From assembly GCF_900116895.1 (NCBI RefSeq), contig NZ_FPCF01000001.1, positions 558,001-622,000 of the forward strand: DNA of 64,000 nt, read 5' to 3'. Of the stretch, positions 18,605-28,061 are shown in pieces. A model generated the notes under the pieces. That model made no database searches. It was not told where the DNA came from and was given only the letters and a program-made list of their open reading frames with translations. This stretch comes from Pseudidiomarina donghaiensis (GTDB lineage: Bacteria > Pseudomonadota > Gammaproteobacteria > Enterobacterales > Alteromonadaceae). Each line of letters begins with the position of its first letter. Within the stretch, counting starts at the first letter, position 1. The position numbers and the translations under genes are program-made.

Positions 18605-20737
18605 ATGGTAACGCCGGTGCAAATTCGGCCCAAGTCGGCCGAGATTTATCTTGATTGCAATGCGACCACGCCGGTGTTGCCACAAATCGCAAAAGCCGTA
18701 GAACATGTGATGGAACACGTGTTTGGCAACCCTTCAAGTAGCCACATTACTGGCTTACAAGCGCGCTATATTCTAGATAATACCCGCCGCCTAGGGCGTG
18801 AACTGATTGGCGCCGGTGGTGGGCGCTTTATTTTTACCAGTGGCGCCACCGAGGGCATTCAAACTGCTGTTTTGTCGGCATTAACGGCTGCGCGCAATGA
18901 AGCAAATACTGGTGGCAAGCGTTGGTTGTTGTATGGCGCCACAGAGCATAAAGCGGTACCCCAAGCGCTGGAGCATTGGAATAAACTGGTGCAGCTTAAT
19001 GCGCAGCTAAAGGCCATACCGGTCGATAAGCAGGGCTTACTCGATTTAGATTTTATCGCTGAGCATGCCGGCGCCGCCCACATAATTTGTACCATGGCGG
19101 TGAATAACGAAACCGGCGTGAAACAAAACCTAGCGGAGCTCGAGCGGGTGATTCGCAAGGCCAACCCGCAGGTGCCCTGGATGGTTGATTGCGTACAAGC
19201 ATTGGGCAAGCAAAAGCTTGATCTTAACGCGACCACCATAGATTACGCGCCGTTCAGCGGCCATAAGTTGTATGGGCCCAAAGGTATTGGTTTTTTATAT
19301 GTGCGACCCAATGCACCCTTTACGCCATTAATTATTGGCGGCGGCCAAGAACAGGGGCAGCGGTCTGGCACTGAGAACTTACCTGGTATTGCAGCTTTGC
19401 ATGCTTTGTTCGAGTTACTCCTTGATAGTCGTCAACAGGTATTTCAGGGGCCACAAACCTTAGAACGGTATCGCGACAAATTATTGCAAGCACTACGCCA
19501 AGCGTTTCCCACGCTAGAGCTAAACCATAACTTAGAAAACTCGGTGCCAACCACCTTAAACTTCAGTGTTCGTGGTGTGCCTTCGCGCGACATTATGGAT
19601 GTGTTTGACGCCGCCAATATTCGCGTTAGCTCGGGCTCTGCTTGCAGTTCAGGCGTTAGTCGTAGCTTTGTCTTAGACGCCATGGGCCTTGAGGAGTGGA
19701 AGTCGAGTTCGGCCATTCGTTTGAGTTTTGGGCCCGCCACCACCCAAGCAACCATTGACTCGGCTTGTCAGCGTATTCAAGAAGCAGCGCAAGCGTTGCG
19801 CCAATCGTGCCTATTGGTTGCCGACACCAACGAAGATATTGATAGTGACCTAGACGGTATTGTGCAGTTGCGCTTTGGCCACCAATGTTGTTATTTGCTG
19901 ATTGACAAACAAGCCCGCGAAATGGCCGTGATAGACCCTGTGCCGGAGTTAGCCGAGCGTATAGAGCGTTTGGTAGCCTGTCAGCATTATCAGGTGAAAG
20001 CCGTACTAACAACCGAGCCACAGGCTTCTGATAGCCCCGCTAGCATGCTCGCGCAATTATTGTGTGCCAGTGGGTGCAGTGCTGCGCGGGATGCCGTGGG
20101 CTGGCCTGTTGAAGCTACTGGCGGCTGTGATGCGCCAGTTGAATGTCAGCAGCCAGTGTTTGGCTGCTTGCGGGTTGGGCAACGCCGTTTATATCGTGTG
20201 GGCTCGCGCACCCCAGTGTATTTATTGAGTTCGCCGTTAGTGGCGGCCGCCGACACAGCGCACGTTGATTTTGCCTTTGTGGGTGAACAAACGAATAGCC
20301 AACAACTAAGTGAGCTCGTGCATAGCAACACCTTGCTATTGCCACGTTTTGATAGCGAGTTTCGTGTGGTGCAGCGGCTCTGTGAATTAGCGCAAGACTG
20401 TGCTGAATGTCAGCTCGTGGATATTCCGTTAGAGCAGCAGCAACAATGGCTTGCAGAGCCTGAAACCTTAGTGATTGATGTGCGTGAGCAACAAGAACAC
20501 GAAGTGCGTAAGCTTGCGGTGGACGCTGAAGTGATTAATGTGCCACTAACACGCCTGGCACAATTTGTTTATAGCCATCGTCAGCACTATCAAAATCGAC
20601 CCATTGTGTGCGTTTGCCGCTCTGGGCACCGCAGTGCTGTTGCCGCCCAAGTTTTAGCGCGCCATGGTTTCTGCCAAGTCAGCCACTTGTTAGGCGGCAC
20701 TGCGTTACTTATTGAGACGTCATTGGTTGAGGGGTAA
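18605..20737 (+). CDS. Three-domain fusion: cysteine desulfurase, degenerate MBL-like domain, rhodanese
   Basis: A 710-residue protein in one uninterrupted frame. Residues 12-400 are a class V aminotransferase/NifS-IscS-type desulfurase: DCNATTP, FTSGATEG, PLP lysine K221 in SGHK, and catalytic-loop cysteine C347 in SSGSACSSG. Residues about 420-600 resemble a metallo-beta-lactamase fold of the persulfide-dioxygenase type (CCYLLIDKQ, AVIDPVPE, FAFVGE), but the metal motif HxHxDH is absent: the equivalent stretch is TTEPQASD (469-476). Residues 610-710 are a rhodanese with active cysteine C671 in CRSGHRS. Persulfide made at C347 could pass to C671, but the acceptor is unknown. It follows nqrM by 42 bases and may share its transcript. 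Its 3' end overlaps the next gene on the other strand by 18 bases. Confidence 0.82.
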   Translation: MVTPVQIRPKSAEIYLDCNATTPVLPQIAKAVEHVMEHVFGNPSSSHITGLQARYILDNTRRLGRELIGAGGGRFIFTSGATEGIQTAVLSALTAARNEANTGGKRWLLYGATEHKAVPQALEHWNKLVQLNAQLKAIPVDKQGLLDLDFIAEHAGAAHIICTMAVNNETGVKQNLAELERVIRKANPQVPWMVDCVQALGKQKLDLNATTIDYAPFSGHKLYGPKGIGFLYVRPNAPFTPLIIGGGQEQGQRSGTENLPGIAALHALFELLLDSRQQVFQGPQTLERYRDKLLQALRQAFPTLELNHNLENSVPTTLNFSVRGVPSRDIMDVFDAANIRVSSGSACSSGVSRSFVLDAMGLEEWKSSSAIRLSFGPATTQATIDSACQRIQEAAQALRQSCLLVADTNEDIDSDLDGIVQLRFGHQCCYLLIDKQAREMAVIDPVPELAERIERLVACQHYQVKAVLTTEPQASDSPASMLAQLLCASGCSAARDAVGWPVEATGGCDAPVECQQPVFGCLRVGQRRLYRVGSRTPVYLLSSPLVAAADTAHVDFAFVGEQTNSQQLSELVHSNTLLLPRFDSEFRVVQRLCELAQDCAECQLVDIPLEQQQQWLAEPETLVIDVREQQEHEVRKLAVDAEVINVPLTRLAQFVYSHRQHYQNRPIVCVCRSGHRSAVAAQVLARHGFCQVSHLLGGTALLIETSLVEG

Positions 20738-21724
20738 TTCGTCTAGCGACAATCGCCCAACAAAACCATTTTTACCCACTAGGTAGCAATAGTTAGATGA
20801 GCAAACACTGTTCCATACATTGGCATCGGTGAGTGGGTGCCACTCGTTATTAGCGGCATCGAAATAAGCGGCCCCATTGGGGTTGCTTACCAGCATGTCG
20901 CCCGCGCGGTCGGCCCGCTCAATAACGGTCAGGCTATATAACGCACCCTTGAGTTCGGGCTCAGGCAATAGTGAAAACTCGCCATTCTGATAGCGCATTA
21001 AGCGTGGTGCGGTGTCAGCATTGTTGAGATCACCACCGGCTAAAATGACATCATCTTCAGCCAGGGGCCAAACGCTAGCAATACCTGCACCAGGGCCGGC
21101 AGGCATGGGGGTATCAATGGCTTTAAAGCGAATGCCACGGCTGCGCTTCACGAGTAGTCGCGCGGTATCGGCGTTGGCTGTGCCAATCGCCCAGGTGTCA
21201 TGATTAAAGCGTACGCAACCGCCGCTGGCGGCTAAACCGCCTTCGTCAGGCAGCGGCGGGCTATCCACCGTGTTGCGCGCCATCATCCAGTTACGACCGT
21301 CAGCGCTGCGTACCATGTCCCAATGATTTTCTAATGAGTCGCCGTACACCCAAGCTTCATTGCGGCTCGATACGTCAATACAATTTAGAAACTGGTTACT
21401 GCTAGCGCGAAATCGTAATGTCCAGTTTTGGCCACCATTGGCGGTGTAATAAATACGAGAGTCACCGTTGTCACCAATGCTTAAGGCATACGCATGATTG
21501 CCATCTAGCGCTTCAATATCGCGAAACTGAAGACTGTCATTGGCTGGCTTGAAGTATTGCCAAGTGGCACCGGCATCGGTGCTACGGGCAATGGTTCCGG
21601 TGGTGCTACCTAGCCACACCACCTGGCTGCTTGGTGCACTTGCGCCCACCCAGTGTTGTTCAGCCTGGGTTGGCAAGGTGGTTAGTTCGATAGCGGCTGT
21701 TGCGATGACTGCGGTTAGAAACAT
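20720..21724 (-). CDS. Secreted beta-propeller protein, Ycf48/HCF136-like
   Basis: A 334-residue protein with an N-terminal signal peptide (hydrophobic to about residue 20). Repeated BNR/Asp-box style blades follow, such as STDAGATWQ and YTANGGQNWT, consistent with a WD40-like propeller of the Ycf48/HCF136 photosystem assembly family. Non-photosynthetic bacteria carry such proteins with no assigned function. The product is probably periplasmic or secreted. It lies 62 bases downstream of copA on the same strand and overlaps the sulfur-fusion gene at the 3' end. I cannot assign a substrate. Confidence 0.7.
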   Translation of the reverse strand: MFLTAVIATAAIELTTLPTQAEQHWVGASAPSSQVVWLGSTTGTIARSTDAGATWQYFKPANDSLQFRDIEALDGNHAYALSIGDNGDSRIYYTANGGQNWTLRFRASSNQFLNCIDVSSRNEAWVYGDSLENHWDMVRSADGRNWMMARNTVDSPPLPDEGGLAASGGCVRFNHDTWAIGTANADTARLLVKRSRGIRFKAIDTPMPAGPGAGIASVWPLAEDDVILAGGDLNNADTAPRLMRYQNGEFSLLPEPELKGALYSLTVIERADRAGDMLVSNPNGAAYFDAANNEWHPLTDANVWNSVCSSNYCYLVGKNGFVGRLSLDELPLNQ

Positions 21725-21786
21725 CTGGCGTAACCTTTTGCTAAATCGTGTCTGTTATCGTCGCGCGTTCAGCCGCTAAACACAAG

Positions 21787-24015
21787 TTAATCACGGCGCT
21801 TTATGGGTAGCCGTTGTAAACGCAAGGCATTGAGTACCACTGAAACCGAGCTTAATGCCATAGCACCACCAGCCAACCAAGGTGCCAACAAACCGGCGGC
21901 CGCGACAGGAATACCTAAGGTGTTATACGCAAACGCCCAAAAAAGGTTCTGCCGAATATTGCGTACGGTTTTTTCACTGACAAACAAGGCGTCATGGATG
22001 CTGTTTAAATCTGCACGCATGAGTGCAATGTCGGCGGTTTCTAGTGCCACGTCGGTGCCAGTACCCATGGCAATGCCTACTTCGGCGGTTGCCAGCGCTG
22101 GTGCGTCGTTAATGCCATCGCCGACCATTGCGACCCGTTCGCCTTGTTGCTGTAGCTCTTTGACTTTGTCGGCTTTATGTTCGGGTAACACTTCCGCAAA
22201 CACATGCTCAATGCCTACTTGCTGGGCAATGGCGTCGGCAGTGCGTTGATTGTCGCCGGTAAGCATCACCACTTTAAGGCCGCGCTGCTGCAGCTTACTA
22301 ATGGCTGATTTGGCGTTGTCGCGCACCGTGTCGGCTACTGCGATAATACCGATAGCTTGGCTATTTAGACTAATTAACATAGCGGTTTTACCTTGTTGCT
22401 CAAGCTCGTCTTTACGCTTGCTCCAGGCATCGCTTTCAATGTCATGCTCGCGCATTAGGCGAATATTACCGATGCGTAAGGTATGCGCTTGCTCATTGAT
22501 TATTATTTGGGCCGAAACGCCGCGGCCCTCGTGCGCATTAAAATCGCTGAGTTGCTCTAAAGCATCGTCTTCAATGCCATCAACGACAGCCTGAGCCAAG
22601 GGGTGCTCAGATTGCTGCTCGGTGGCTTTTACCGCTTGCTTTAATTGCGCTTCTGTTATGCCATCCACGCCTTTGAGGTCAATTTCTAAATCGGTGAGTT
22701 TGGGCTTGCCCTCAGTAATGGTGCCGGTTTTATCAAGTACCACAGCGGTAACGGTGTGGGCAATTTCAAGCACGTCGCTTTGTTTAAATAATACGCCCAT
22801 TTGCGCCGCGCGGCCCGAGCCAGCCATGATAGAGGTGGGTGTTGCAAGGCCGAGTGCACATGGGCAGGCAATCACCAGCACCGCCACGAAGGCTTCCAGC
22901 GCTTGGCCATAATTGCCGGCGTCTAGCCAAAATGCCCAAACTAAGAAGGTGGCCACCGCAATCAGCAAGACCACCGGAACAAATATGGCAGAAACTCTAT
23001 CCGCAAGACGCTGAATAGGAGCTTTTGAGTTTTGCGCTTGCTCAACCACTTTCACAATTTGCGCTAACGCTGAATCACGGCCCAGCTTGCTAACTTTCGC
23101 CTTAAGAAAGCCATTTTTATTAAGCGTGGCGCCAGTAAGCTCATCACCTTCAGCTTTATCAACCGGCACACTTTCGCCCGTTAGCATAGACTCATCAACC
23201 GCGCTTGAGCCCGATACCACGGTACTGTCCGCAGGAATTTGCTGGCCAGGTTTGATGTGAATAATGTCGCCCACTTCAAGCTTGGCAACATCCACCGTTT
23301 CAGTTTCACCATTTTGGCGTTCGCGGACAGCCTGCTTAGGTTGTAGGTTCAGCAGTTGTTTAATGGCAGCAGAAGAGCGCCCTTTGGCACGCGCTTCAAA
23401 CCATTTGCCAAGTAAAATCAAGGTAATGAGTACTGCGCTAGTCTCGAAATACAACCCTTGGTGCGCTGCCTGTTCACCCACGCTTGCCGCTAAATACACA
23501 CTGTAGAAATAAGCTGCTGAGGTACCTAATGCAACCAACACATCCATATTGGCGGCGCCGCCACGCAGCGCCGTATAACTGCCCTTATAAAACTGCCAAC
23601 CAATAATAAACTGCACTGGCGTAGCCAGAGCCATTTGCACCCACGGGTTCATTAACCACTCGGGCACATAAATGCCTTGGGTCCAGCTAAAATGCCCAAC
23701 CATGGTATACAGCAGTGGCAGCGACAAAATAGCGGCGGCAATAAACTTATAAAACTGCACTTGTTGGGCGCGCTGGCGGCCGTCGTCTTCAGGCTGCTGA
23801 TGGTCAATTACGCTGCCATCATAACCGGCGTTTTTTACCGCTTTGACGAGTTGCTCGGAATTGAGTTTGTCGCCCTCAACGGCAGCTACTTCATTGGCAA
23901 AGTTGACGTTAACAGCGGTCACACCATGCACGCCGCTTAAAGCTTTTTCGATACTTTTTGCACAGCCCGCGCAGCTCATGCCACTTAGCTGTAATTGAAT
24001 GGTTTGGGTCGCCAT
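21787..24015 (-). CDS. copA: Cu+-exporting P1B-type ATPase
   Basis: A 742-residue P1B ATPase. It has an N-terminal heavy-metal domain with GMSCAGC (C15, C18), eight membrane helices, the Cu+ site CPC (in IACPCALGLATPTS), the TGES actuator loop, phosphorylation motif DKTGT, the SEHPLA motif and the hinge MVGDGINDAPAL. A single HMA domain and the CPC motif indicate Cu+ (and Ag+) export to the periplasm. It lies ten bases downstream of the csoR gene on the same strand, with GGAGC before the ATG, forming a two-gene copper-responsive operon. Confidence 0.95.
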   Translation of the reverse strand: MATQTIQLQLSGMSCAGCAKSIEKALSGVHGVTAVNVNFANEVAAVEGDKLNSEQLVKAVKNAGYDGSVIDHQQPEDDGRQRAQQVQFYKFIAAAILSLPLLYTMVGHFSWTQGIYVPEWLMNPWVQMALATPVQFIIGWQFYKGSYTALRGGAANMDVLVALGTSAAYFYSVYLAASVGEQAAHQGLYFETSAVLITLILLGKWFEARAKGRSSAAIKQLLNLQPKQAVRERQNGETETVDVAKLEVGDIIHIKPGQQIPADSTVVSGSSAVDESMLTGESVPVDKAEGDELTGATLNKNGFLKAKVSKLGRDSALAQIVKVVEQAQNSKAPIQRLADRVSAIFVPVVLLIAVATFLVWAFWLDAGNYGQALEAFVAVLVIACPCALGLATPTSIMAGSGRAAQMGVLFKQSDVLEIAHTVTAVVLDKTGTITEGKPKLTDLEIDLKGVDGITEAQLKQAVKATEQQSEHPLAQAVVDGIEDDALEQLSDFNAHEGRGVSAQIIINEQAHTLRIGNIRLMREHDIESDAWSKRKDELEQQGKTAMLISLNSQAIGIIAVADTVRDNAKSAISKLQQRGLKVVMLTGDNQRTADAIAQQVGIEHVFAEVLPEHKADKVKELQQQGERVAMVGDGINDAPALATAEVGIAMGTGTDVALETADIALMRADLNSIHDALFVSEKTVRNIRQNLFWAFAYNTLGIPVAAAGLLAPWLAGGAMALSSVSVVLNALRLQRLPIKRRD

Positions 24016-24025
24016 AATTAGCTCC

Positions 24026-24313
24026 TTAGCGTTTTAATAAACGCTCAATAGTGGTGTCGAGCTCGGTTAATACGGCATCGTCACCGGCAAGTAACCGTTG
24101 CTTAACACAGGTTTGCATGTGCTGACTAAGTAATTTCTTCGCCACGCCGTTCAGCGCCGATTGTACAGACGCAATTTGTGTCAACACATCATCGCAATAG
24201 GTATCGTTTTCAATCAGCCGCTGTAAGCCACGCACTTGTCCCTCAATACGAGCTAAACGCTGCTTCAAATTGGTTTTTAAGATATCTGAATGTGGGGTAA
24301 CGGTGTGCTTCAT
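24026..24313 (-). CDS. csoR: CsoR-type copper-sensing repressor
   Basis: A 95-residue all-helical repressor of the CsoR/RcnR/FrmR family: NLKQRLARIEGQVRGLQRLI, then the metal triad C40, H65 and C69 (NDTYCDD and SQHMQTC). The C-H-C set is that of Cu+ sensors, and its partner gene is copA. Apo-CsoR should bind its operator and release it on Cu+ binding. The ATG at 24313 has GGAGC five bases upstream; an earlier in-frame start at 24370 would add 19 unrelated residues and is rejected. Confidence 0.88.
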   Translation of the reverse strand: MKHTVTPHSDILKTNLKQRLARIEGQVRGLQRLIENDTYCDDVLTQIASVQSALNGVAKKLLSQHMQTCVKQRLLAGDDAVLTELDTTIERLLKR

Positions 24314-24337
24314 ATTTAGCTCCAATGGCAAACTAAC

Positions 24338-24363
24338 CATAAGCATAGGGGGTAAGGGTATAA
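24338..24363. promoter_or_regulatory. Candidate CsoR operator
   Basis: A G-tract region, ATAGGGGGTAAGGGTAT, lies 25-50 bases upstream of the csoR start. Operators of CsoR/RcnR-family repressors typically have G/C tracts flanked by A/T inverted repeats such as ATAC and GTAT. Location and composition fit autoregulation of csoR-copA, but symmetry is imperfect. Confidence 0.3.
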
Positions 24364-24372
24364 AGATCAAGG

Positions 24373-24489
24373 GCGATATCAGCCGGCAGCTATTAGATAT
24401 TAGGTGAAGGTGTGCGACATGAGATACTATTGCTGACGTATCAAATGGTTAACGTTTCCTAATATCTAATATCTAATAGCTAATATCGC
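24373..24489. repeat. Palindromic heptamer repeat, family C
   Basis: Two imperfect inverted arms of about 32 bases (24373-24404 and 24458-24489) enclose a 53-base spacer. The right arm holds four tandem heptamers from 24459 to 24486: CTAATAT, CTAATAT, CTAATAG, CTAATAT. The left arm holds the complementary CTATTAGATATTAGG. The arms also share GCGATAT/ATATCGC ends. The element lies between the YciK-type gene and csoR, nine bases past the former's stop codon. Confidence 0.8.
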
Positions 24490-24497
24490 AGTTGAAT

Positions 24498-25256
24498 TTA
24501 CTGGGCGTTCACTGACTGGTTGTTGACGCCTATGCTGTCGTCCGACATGAAATACACATAAGTTGGCATCAATTCTGCTGGTGTTTTTAACTTGTTGGCG
24601 TCTTCCGCCGGATACGCTTTTGAGCGCATGGTGGTGCGGGTGGCGCCGGGGTTTATCACATTCACGCGTACGTTCGTGCCGTCGTATTCGTCAGCCATAA
24701 CTTGCGCTAGGCCTTCGGTGGCAAATTTACTCACCGCATATGGGCCCCAAAATGCACGGCCTTGGCGGCCAACGCCAGACGAGGTGAAGACTACGCTCGC
24801 TTGTGAGGCTTTTTTAAGGGCGGGCATTAACGCCTGGGTCATCATGAATTGCGCGGTGACATTCACTTTCATGATATCGTTCCACGAGTCGTGATCAATG
24901 TGCTCAAAAGGTGACAACACGCCAAGTAAGCTGGCATTTTGCAATAATCCGTCTAATTTACCGAACTGTTCAATAATAGTGGCGGTCATGGCTTGGTAAT
25001 GCGATTTAGTAGCGCCTTTCATGTCGAGTGGCACAATGGCTGGTTCAGGGCCGCCGGCGGCAACAATTTCGTCATACACGGCTTCAAGTTTTTTGACAGT
25101 GCGACCGAGCAATATAACGGTGGCGCCACATGCTGCAAAGGTTTTTGCCGCTTCGCGGCCAATGCCATCGCCGCCACCGGTGACTAAAATCGTTTTATCA
25201 GCCAGTGTGGTGGCGCCAAATTCGTATTTTTTCGGGTCATTATGCATTGCGGTCAT
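24498..25256 (-). CDS. yciK: Short-chain dehydrogenase, YciK family
   Basis: A 252-residue classical SDR. It has the cofactor glycine motif VTGGGDGIG near residue 30, the LLQNASLLG variant of NNAG, a catalytic serine in FTSSGVGRQG, and Y-x3-K in YAVSKFATEG. The AFWGPYAVSKFATEGLAQV stretch matches YciK of E. coli. The physiological substrate is unknown; YciK has been treated as a general NAD(P)-dependent oxidoreductase. Two starts are possible (25256, or an ATG three codons in); no strong Shine-Dalgarno decides between them. Confidence 0.85.
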   Translation of the reverse strand: MTAMHNDPKKYEFGATTLADKTILVTGGGDGIGREAAKTFAACGATVILLGRTVKKLEAVYDEIVAAGGPEPAIVPLDMKGATKSHYQAMTATIIEQFGKLDGLLQNASLLGVLSPFEHIDHDSWNDIMKVNVTAQFMMTQALMPALKKASQASVVFTSSGVGRQGRAFWGPYAVSKFATEGLAQVMADEYDGTNVRVNVINPGATRTTMRSKAYPAEDANKLKTPAELMPTYVYFMSDDSIGVNNQSVNAQ

Positions 25257-25505
25257 TTTTTGCGTACACTCTAGGGTAGTTGTCTTGATTAATACGCTAA
25301 GTGTACTGGTTTTTGCTATTATTCTCAGCAGTCACAGATAAATTAATGAGAAATACTTTCAAGTTACGCTCAGACAGTGTATAAAAATTTGTTAATTGAA
25401 ACGTCTTGTCGTACCAGTTTAAAAAAGCGATGATAGGCAAAACGAATAACAGCATCCTGCAGGTGCTCAATACATAACAACACGAACAAGGATTGGGGAA
25501 GCCTC
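25257..25505. other. Divergent intergenic region, no gene seen
   Basis: This separates the YciK-type gene (minus) from the lipase gene (plus) and presumably holds both promoters. No clear operator, hairpin or small frame stands out. Confidence 0.5.
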
Positions 25506-27971
25506 ATGAAAAAACTCTTGCTTGTAACTGCCATCGGTAGTGCACTCAGCCTCGTCGGCTGTGGTAGCGGCGATGATGCGCCAGAGTCGGTAAAAACCGA
25601 ATATCAAGTGGCCGCAACACGGGTTGTATTTGACCCTTCAAACGGTCAAGTTCCAGCACCATCGAACATTTTATTAAGTGGCTCTGTTGACGGTACGTTA
25701 AACATTCCTGTGGCTGACCCAACCGACGGCGGCAATCCACAGGTAGCCATTAATGGTCTTGACGGATGGGGCACGCACTCAACGTTAACCTTTAACTTCT
25801 CGTTGCCAGTAGACGCAAATGGCGAACAAGTGACTGTTTCTGCTGCTTCGTTGGAAGCGCCAGGTTCAATTCGCGTGTTTGAAACCATTATGGGTGGCAA
25901 CGTTGCTGCTGGTCCTCAGTGTGAAGCTGCACCAAGCCCAGCGGTAACTTGTGCGGTCGCTGCTGAATTAACTTTCGGCGTCGACTTCATTGTCAAAGCA
26001 ACCGGCCCAAGTGGTGTTGCTATTGTTCCGTTAAAGCCATTCAAGCCGGCAACAGGTTACTTGGTAGCCTTAACCGACAACATTGAAGATTCACTTGGCC
26101 GAAGCGTCAAGCCGTCACAAACCTATGGTTTGATGAAGCGCCCGGTGTCTACTGATCCAGTATCAGCTGACCCAGCAGCCCAGTCTTTGCAAGGTCTGAT
26201 CAATAGCCATGAAGCTGCATTGGCAACGTTTGGTGTTGATGTTGAAGGCGTTATTTACGCTTCAAGCTTTACCACGCAATCAACTGGCGATGCGTTGCAC
26301 ATGGTCAAAACTACTATGGCAGCGAAGTTCTCTGCCATGGCGCAAATGGGTATGACCCCTTCGCCTTCGTTGGGTGCAATGCCTATGGGTTACACAGCGG
26401 CGCAAGCGTTAGTGCAAGCTGGCGCGTTACCAAATGATCCGATGAACCCAGCTTACGCGGTGGCAAATACTGCCGACGTGTGGGGCGGTCAAGTCACATT
26501 GCCTTACTACTCACCGTTGCCGACAGCTGAAAACCCAACTGCGCCGTTAGAAGGCCGTTGGGTGGCTAAGTGTGATAGCGGTGTGTCGGTATTAGGCGCA
26601 ATTCAAGCGGGCGCTATTGACCCAATGAATACACCGTCAATTGACCCGTCATGGTTATCTGGTGGCTCAGCTACCTTTGTTCCAGCATGGGTACAAGCTT
26701 GTGCGCAAGCAAGCACGCCTGAAGCGATTGCCGCAATGGACTTCCCAGGTGTTGACGAAGAACGTCATGTTACTCGTTACAACCCAGTTCCAGCAGTGCA
26801 AGGCGAGCAAACAGTTAACGCAGTCATCACTGTGCCTAACTTAGCTACAGTTAACGCGGTACGTGCCAGCATGGGTATGGACCCAATTGCAGCTCCAGCC
26901 AACGGTTGGCCGGTGACGATTTTCCAACACGGTATTACTGCGTACAAAGAAACCTCGTTAGCCTTAGCCGGTATGATGGCGCTAAACGGTGTTGCGACTG
27001 TATCTATTGACCATCCGCTGCACGGTGAGCGTGGTTTTGGTGGTATTAACGCAACCGCAGGCCAAGGCCCAGCAACGGCGTATATGAACCTAGGTAGCTT
27101 ATTGACGACGCGTGATAACTTGCGTCAATCAATTACTGACTTATTAGGTTTACGTTTAAGCTTAAATGCAACCAACCTACCGGTTGATGCGACACGTGTG
27201 TACTTCACTGGCCATTCTTTGGGGGCTATTTCTGGTACTACGTTAAGTGCTGTTGCTAACGCACCAACCCCAACGTTACCGCCAGAAGGCAACGCGTTGT
27301 TCAAGGTGAGTGGTAGCTCGTTAATGGCTCCAGGCGGCAGTATTGCAAACTTCTTGTTAGAATCGGGTAGTTTTGGTCCGGTCATTAAGAGTCAACTGTT
27401 GTACTCGCAAAGTCCTGACTTTGCAGCCGCAGCAAATGCTGCTGCACAAGCTGCTGGTGTGGCACCAACAGCCCCTGCGTTCCAAGGTTTGCTGATTAAT
27501 GTTTACAATCAGTTCTGGGCCAGCTTAAGTACGGCTGAGCAAGCTGCAATTAACAGCGTATTTGAGCAGTTCGCATTTGCAGCGCAAACCGTTGTGGATT
27601 CGGCTGACCCAATCAACTATGCCACGACTGCGGCAGCAACGACGCCAATTCACTTAATTGAAGTGGTAGGTAATGGCGGCGCTAACTTGCCTGACCAAGT
27701 TATTCCGAATACTGTTGCGAACAAGCCTCTTGCTGGTACTGAGCCGTTAATCTCAGCACTTGGTTTGCAAGGTATCAGCAGTACCTTTGCATCCGCTGAC
27801 GGTACACCAGTTTCTGGTGCAGTACGCTTCACCGCTGGTAGCCATAGTTCATTGGTTGACCCGTCTGCATCGCCTGCGGCAACGCAAGAAATGCAAACAC
27901 AAGCTGCGTTCTGGTTTAGCAGCGGAACAACGGTTATTCCAGTGCAAGATCCAACGGTCGTTAAACAGTAA
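25506..27971 (+). CDS. VolA/Pla-1-type extracellular phospholipase lipoprotein
   Basis: An 821-residue lipoprotein with lipobox LVGC (C19) followed by GSGDD, a short acidic tether. The N-terminal third is beta-rich (FDPSNGQVPAPSN). The C-terminal half holds an alpha/beta-hydrolase core with nucleophile S571 in GHSLG. The layout matches VolA/Pla-1/Cef lipases, which in Vibrio are surface-exposed lysophospholipases that release fatty acids from host or environmental lipids. The catalytic His is probably in TAGSHSSLVD near the C-terminus. A perfect intrinsic terminator follows the gene, so it is likely monocistronic. Confidence 0.85.
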   Translation: MKKLLLVTAIGSALSLVGCGSGDDAPESVKTEYQVAATRVVFDPSNGQVPAPSNILLSGSVDGTLNIPVADPTDGGNPQVAINGLDGWGTHSTLTFNFSLPVDANGEQVTVSAASLEAPGSIRVFETIMGGNVAAGPQCEAAPSPAVTCAVAAELTFGVDFIVKATGPSGVAIVPLKPFKPATGYLVALTDNIEDSLGRSVKPSQTYGLMKRPVSTDPVSADPAAQSLQGLINSHEAALATFGVDVEGVIYASSFTTQSTGDALHMVKTTMAAKFSAMAQMGMTPSPSLGAMPMGYTAAQALVQAGALPNDPMNPAYAVANTADVWGGQVTLPYYSPLPTAENPTAPLEGRWVAKCDSGVSVLGAIQAGAIDPMNTPSIDPSWLSGGSATFVPAWVQACAQASTPEAIAAMDFPGVDEERHVTRYNPVPAVQGEQTVNAVITVPNLATVNAVRASMGMDPIAAPANGWPVTIFQHGITAYKETSLALAGMMALNGVATVSIDHPLHGERGFGGINATAGQGPATAYMNLGSLLTTRDNLRQSITDLLGLRLSLNATNLPVDATRVYFTGHSLGAISGTTLSAVANAPTPTLPPEGNALFKVSGSSLMAPGGSIANFLLESGSFGPVIKSQLLYSQSPDFAAAANAAAQAAGVAPTAPAFQGLLINVYNQFWASLSTAEQAAINSVFEQFAFAAQTVVDSADPINYATTAAATTPIHLIEVVGNGGANLPDQVIPNTVANKPLAGTEPLISALGLQGISSTFASADGTPVSGAVRFTAGSHSSLVDPSASPAATQEMQTQAAFWFSSGTTVIPVQDPTVVKQ

Positions 27972-27993
27972 TTAGTTAACGCAAAGTTCGACT

Positions 27994-28020
27994 AAAAAGG
28001 CCGCTTGTCGGCCTTTTTTT
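27994..28020 (+). terminator. Intrinsic terminator after the lipase gene
   Basis: A perfect 10-bp stem (AAAAAGGCCG / CGGCCTTTTT) with a five-base loop and a run of T, starting 22 bases after the lipase stop codon. Confidence 0.92.
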
Positions 28021-28061
28021 ATGGCATGCTGATAAGAATTCGTTTTTAGGGAGATAAGCAT

